Source: Gilliamella sp. wkB112 (GTDB taxonomy: Bacteria > Pseudomonadota > Gammaproteobacteria > Enterobacterales > Orbaceae). From it: DNA of 64,000 bases. Shown one piece after another: positions 59,828 through 64,000 of the stretch. The position numbers were made by a program, and so were the translations under genes. Location: the NCBI RefSeq assembly GCF_001690685.1, contig NZ_LZGL01000017.1, positions 186,001 through 250,000 on the forward strand, written 5' to 3'. Each line of letters opens with the position of its first letter. The stretch's first letter is position 1. The notes beneath the pieces were generated by a model. It ran no database searches and was not told the DNA's origin. It worked only from the letters and a program-made list of their open reading frames with translations.

Positions 59828-60257
59828 ATAAAAACGACCTCAGTAAACTTAATAATTATTATTTTAAAGGAATAATTAATTTTATTTAAAAGTAACGGGT
59901 GATTTTACAAAAAATACGCATAGATTGTAAGTAACTTTACAGGTTAATAGCACAGAGTTCTAAAAATTAACTATTTGAAAAGTTCAAATAAAAAAAATAT
60001 CTGGATAATTATGATTATTTGCCGAAATAAAGTAATATATGTTTTAATCATTTATGGTACTAAAAATATAGTACTAAAAAGTATTTTAAACAAAGTGATA
60101 TACTAAACAGAATTCAAATGCAATTGTAGCAATTATTTTTTAATTCAATTTGTTAACTAAATAAAAAAATTATATAGTGTTATCAAATTAATAATTTAGT
60201 TTAACTGCTATTTGAATGTTATAAGTCTATATTCAATTTAATTTTGAGATGGTTATT
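59828..60257. other. Intergenic region acrA / zipA with palindrome and short repeats
   Basis: 430 bases without a gene. It holds a 19-base palindrome (TATTTGAA AAG TTCAAATA, 59972-59990) and two copies of GTACTAAAAA at 60057-60066 and 60071-60080, 14 bases apart. The palindrome could be an operator of a repressor for acrA or a terminator-like element; no regulator is encoded nearby. Confidence 0.4.
59972..59990. promoter_or_regulatory. Palindrome upstream of acrA, possible operator
   Basis: Perfect 8-base arms TATTTGAA and TTCAAATA separated by AAG, about 145 bases upstream of the acrA start. It is not similar to the known AcrR site. A run of A follows on the plus strand. Its partner protein is unknown. 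Confidence 0.3.
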
Positions 60258-61154
60258 ATGGATAATTTACGTATTGTTCTGATTGTTGTTGCGTCCTTGG
60301 TCATAATTGCATTATTGATTCATGGATTTTGGATCAATAAAAAAGAACGTTCTTCTCTTTTTAATTCAGCCAGAAAAGGAAAAAGCTCGGTTAATACTCA
60401 ATCGTATGAGAATACTTACCTAGATGATTTAGGCGAAGATGATGTAATTTTGCTTACACCAAAAAATAAAAAAGATAATACTAATACCGAAAGTATAGTC
60501 GAAGAAGAAGTAATAGTTGAAGAAGTTGAACCAATTATTCAACCTCAACAAGAAGATCTATTTGCTTATGATGATCGCTTAGAAGATGAATTAGAAGACG
60601 TTAAAGAACCAACTATATCTGTTCATAATCAAACTGATAGTCACACTTTAGATAATCAAGACCAAAAACACCAATCCGAAGCTACGCCGAAACCAAATAA
60701 AACAGAAAAACTAAATATAGATGCCAAAGACGAAACACAAACTGAAATCATTGTTTTGAACGTAACTGGAATAAATGGCAAATTGTTACAAGGTGATGTA
60801 TTATTAGCCAGCATTATGCAATCAGGATTTCAATTTGGTGATATGCGCATATTCCATCGTCATGTTGACCCAGCAGGTAATGGTTCTATATTATTTAGCT
60901 TAGCTAATATGGTAAATCCAGGCTATTTAGATCCTGAAACTATGCATGAGTTTACCACACCGGGGGTTTCTATTTTTATGGTTGCACCAACTGAAGGTAA
61001 TAATCAACAAAACTTCAAATTAATGTTACAAACTGCACAACGAATTGCTGATGATGTAAATGGTGTAGTATTAGATGATGAACATCACATGCTAACACCA
61101 CAAAAAATTGATAGTTATAAAAATCGTATCAAAAAAGCATGTAATGAAGTTTAA
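60258..61154 (+). CDS. zipA: ZipA, FtsZ membrane anchor
   Basis: Essential division protein tethering FtsZ to the membrane. 298 residues: one N-terminal membrane segment (about 4-26), a basic patch, a long acidic charged linker (about 50-150) and the C-terminal FtsZ-binding domain (about 155-290, with LLQGDVLLASIMQSGFQFGDMRIFHRH, SLANMVNPG and DDEHHMLTPQKI). The linker lacks the usual Pro/Gln richness and is instead acidic and Thr/Asn-rich. An ATG three codons earlier is possible, but the GAGATGG spacing favours 60258. It precedes ligA as in E. coli. Confidence 0.94.
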   Translation: MDNLRIVLIVVASLVIIALLIHGFWINKKERSSLFNSARKGKSSVNTQSYENTYLDDLGEDDVILLTPKNKKDNTNTESIVEEEVIVEEVEPIIQPQQEDLFAYDDRLEDELEDVKEPTISVHNQTDSHTLDNQDQKHQSEATPKPNKTEKLNIDAKDETQTEIIVLNVTGINGKLLQGDVLLASIMQSGFQFGDMRIFHRHVDPAGNGSILFSLANMVNPGYLDPETMHEFTTPGVSIFMVAPTEGNNQQNFKLMLQTAQRIADDVNGVVLDDEHHMLTPQKIDSYKNRIKKACNEV

Positions 61155-61182
61155 TCAATTCAAAATTAATAACAATTCTATG

Positions 61183-61212
61183 TACAACCACCAACTTTAG
61201 TTAGTGGTTGTA
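61183..61212. terminator. Hairpin after zipA
   Basis: TACAACCAC (61183-61191) pairs with GTGGTTGTA (61204-61212). There is no T run downstream, so it may be a weak terminator or an RNA-stability element between zipA and ligA. Confidence 0.45.
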
Positions 61213-61316
61213 AGTAAAGTTCAAACAACAAGCTAGTTCGATTCCAAATTAGTTCAATACAATTTTACAAGTGCTAGTTTAGTTCACACAATGCTAAAAT
61301 TGTTACAACTACATAA

Positions 61317-63416
<2,100 letters not shown>

Positions 63417-63490
63417 ATATACAATACCTAATAACTAGTTAGATTACTAAATACCAAATAACTCGCAATGAGAAAACTAAGGAGAGAGTT

Positions 63491-64000
63491 ATGCCATTAT
63501 TAGATAGTTTTAAAGTTGATCATACCAAAATGAAAGCACCATTTGTACGTATTGCTAAAACCATGAAAACTCCTAAAGGGGATGATATTACGGTATTTGA
63601 TCTACGTTTTACCATTCCGAATCAGGCTCTGTTACCAGAAAAAGGAATCCATACCTTAGAACATTTATTTGCTGGTTTCATGCGTGACCACTTAAATAGT
63701 GATAAAGTTGAAATTATAGATATTTCGCCGATGGGTTGTCGAACCGGATTTTATATGAGCCTTATTGGTAAACCGAACGAATCAACAGTAGGTGATGCTT
63801 GGTTAAAATCAATGCATGATGTATTAAATGTAAAATCGCAACAAGATATCCCTGAATTAAATAAATATCAATGTGGTAGTTATAAAATGCACTCACTAGA
63901 TGAAGCAAAATCCATAGCTGAACAAGTAATTAACTCTGGGGTAAGTGTTTGCCACAATCAGGAGATTGCATTAACAGCTGAGCAATTAACCAAAATTAAT
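63491..64000 (+). CDS. luxS: LuxS, S-ribosylhomocysteine lyase (cut by window end)
   Basis: Open frame of 170 codons running to the last base, with no stop inside the window. Translation begins [20 protein letters not shown] and contains the metal ligands H54 and H58 in HTLEH, C128 in YQCGSY and the catalytic C83 in [10 protein letters not shown]. coli LuxS is 171 residues, so the stop should be within a few bases beyond. It makes homocysteine and the autoinducer-2 precursor DPD in the activated methyl cycle. GGAGAGAG is the ribosome site. Confidence 0.95.
   Translation, partial: MPLLDSFKVDHTKMKAPFVRIAKTMKTPKGDDITVFDLRFTIPNQALLPEKGIHTLEHLFAGFMRDHLNSDKVEIIDISPMGCRTGFYMSLIGKPNESTVGDAWLKSMHDVLNVKSQQDIPELNKYQCGSYKMHSLDEAKSIAEQVINSGVSVCHNQEIALTAEQLTKIN

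Overview
The window reads as chromosomal DNA of an AT-rich gammaproteobacterium. Most proteins are recognisable orthologues of Escherichia coli proteins, including factors restricted to the Enterobacterales/Pasteurellales/Orbales branch (SeqA, ZapC, ZipA, Fis, GreB). Several E. coli gene neighbourhoods are kept (seqA-pgm, yhdT-panF-prmA-dusB-fis, rbsDACBKR, yebC-ruvC, yjjI-yjjW close to deo genes). Base composition is very AT-rich and intergenic regions are almost pure A+T. An Orbaceae gut symbiont (Gilliamella-like) fits best, but this is inference. I saw no tRNA, rRNA, CRISPR array, insertion sequence or prophage, so this looks like a stable core region with a few accessory insertions.

Layout. 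0.3-6.3 kb: hemX-hemY (without hemC/hemD), azlCD amino-acid exporter, gmk, gloA, slyB-like lipoprotein and a small Cys-containing lipoprotein. 6.3-18.2 kb: seqA-pgm, proP, ypfJ-surE, a SetB-like sugar efflux gene, zntA, and murB-ycaD-birA on the minus strand (running to 19.2 kb). 19.9-31.2 kb: a nucleoside scavenging region (deoB, deoD, nupG-like, add-like, cdd, pdp, ushA) followed by the glycyl-radical pair yjjI-yjjW. 31.3-35.2 kb: a Fur-box-controlled TonB-dependent receptor overlapping a secreted Fes-like esterase gene. 35.3-43.6 kb: tex, greB, ycbX, an unknown Sel1/TPR gene, zapC and ilvC. 43.7-47.6 kb: yhdT-panF-prmA-dusB-fis. 47.8-53.6 kb: the ribose operon with a clear RbsR operator and a CRP-like site. 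54-55.2 kb: yebC-ruvC. 55.4-59.8 kb: acrAB-type RND pump. 60.3-64 kb: zipA, ligA and luxS, the last cut by the window end.

How the genes work together. UshA would strip phosphates from nucleotides in the periplasm. The NupG-like permease imports nucleosides, Add and Cdd deaminate them, DeoD and Pdp phosphorolyse them, and DeoB converts the pentose-1-phosphates to 5-phosphates. The rbs operon feeds free ribose into the same pentose-phosphate pool. The cdd and pdp genes are of the type found in Firmicutes rather than the enterobacterial type, and no deoC is present, so the fate of deoxyribose-5-phosphate is open; the neighbouring YjjI glycyl-radical enzyme is a suggestive candidate for a linked step.

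Most worth a second look: five helically spaced GATC sites upstream of zapC (a possible SeqA/Dam-controlled division promoter), the secreted three-domain esterase paired with a hydroxamate-type receptor, the nucleoside/YjjI neighbourhood, and the divergent adenosine-deaminase-like protein.
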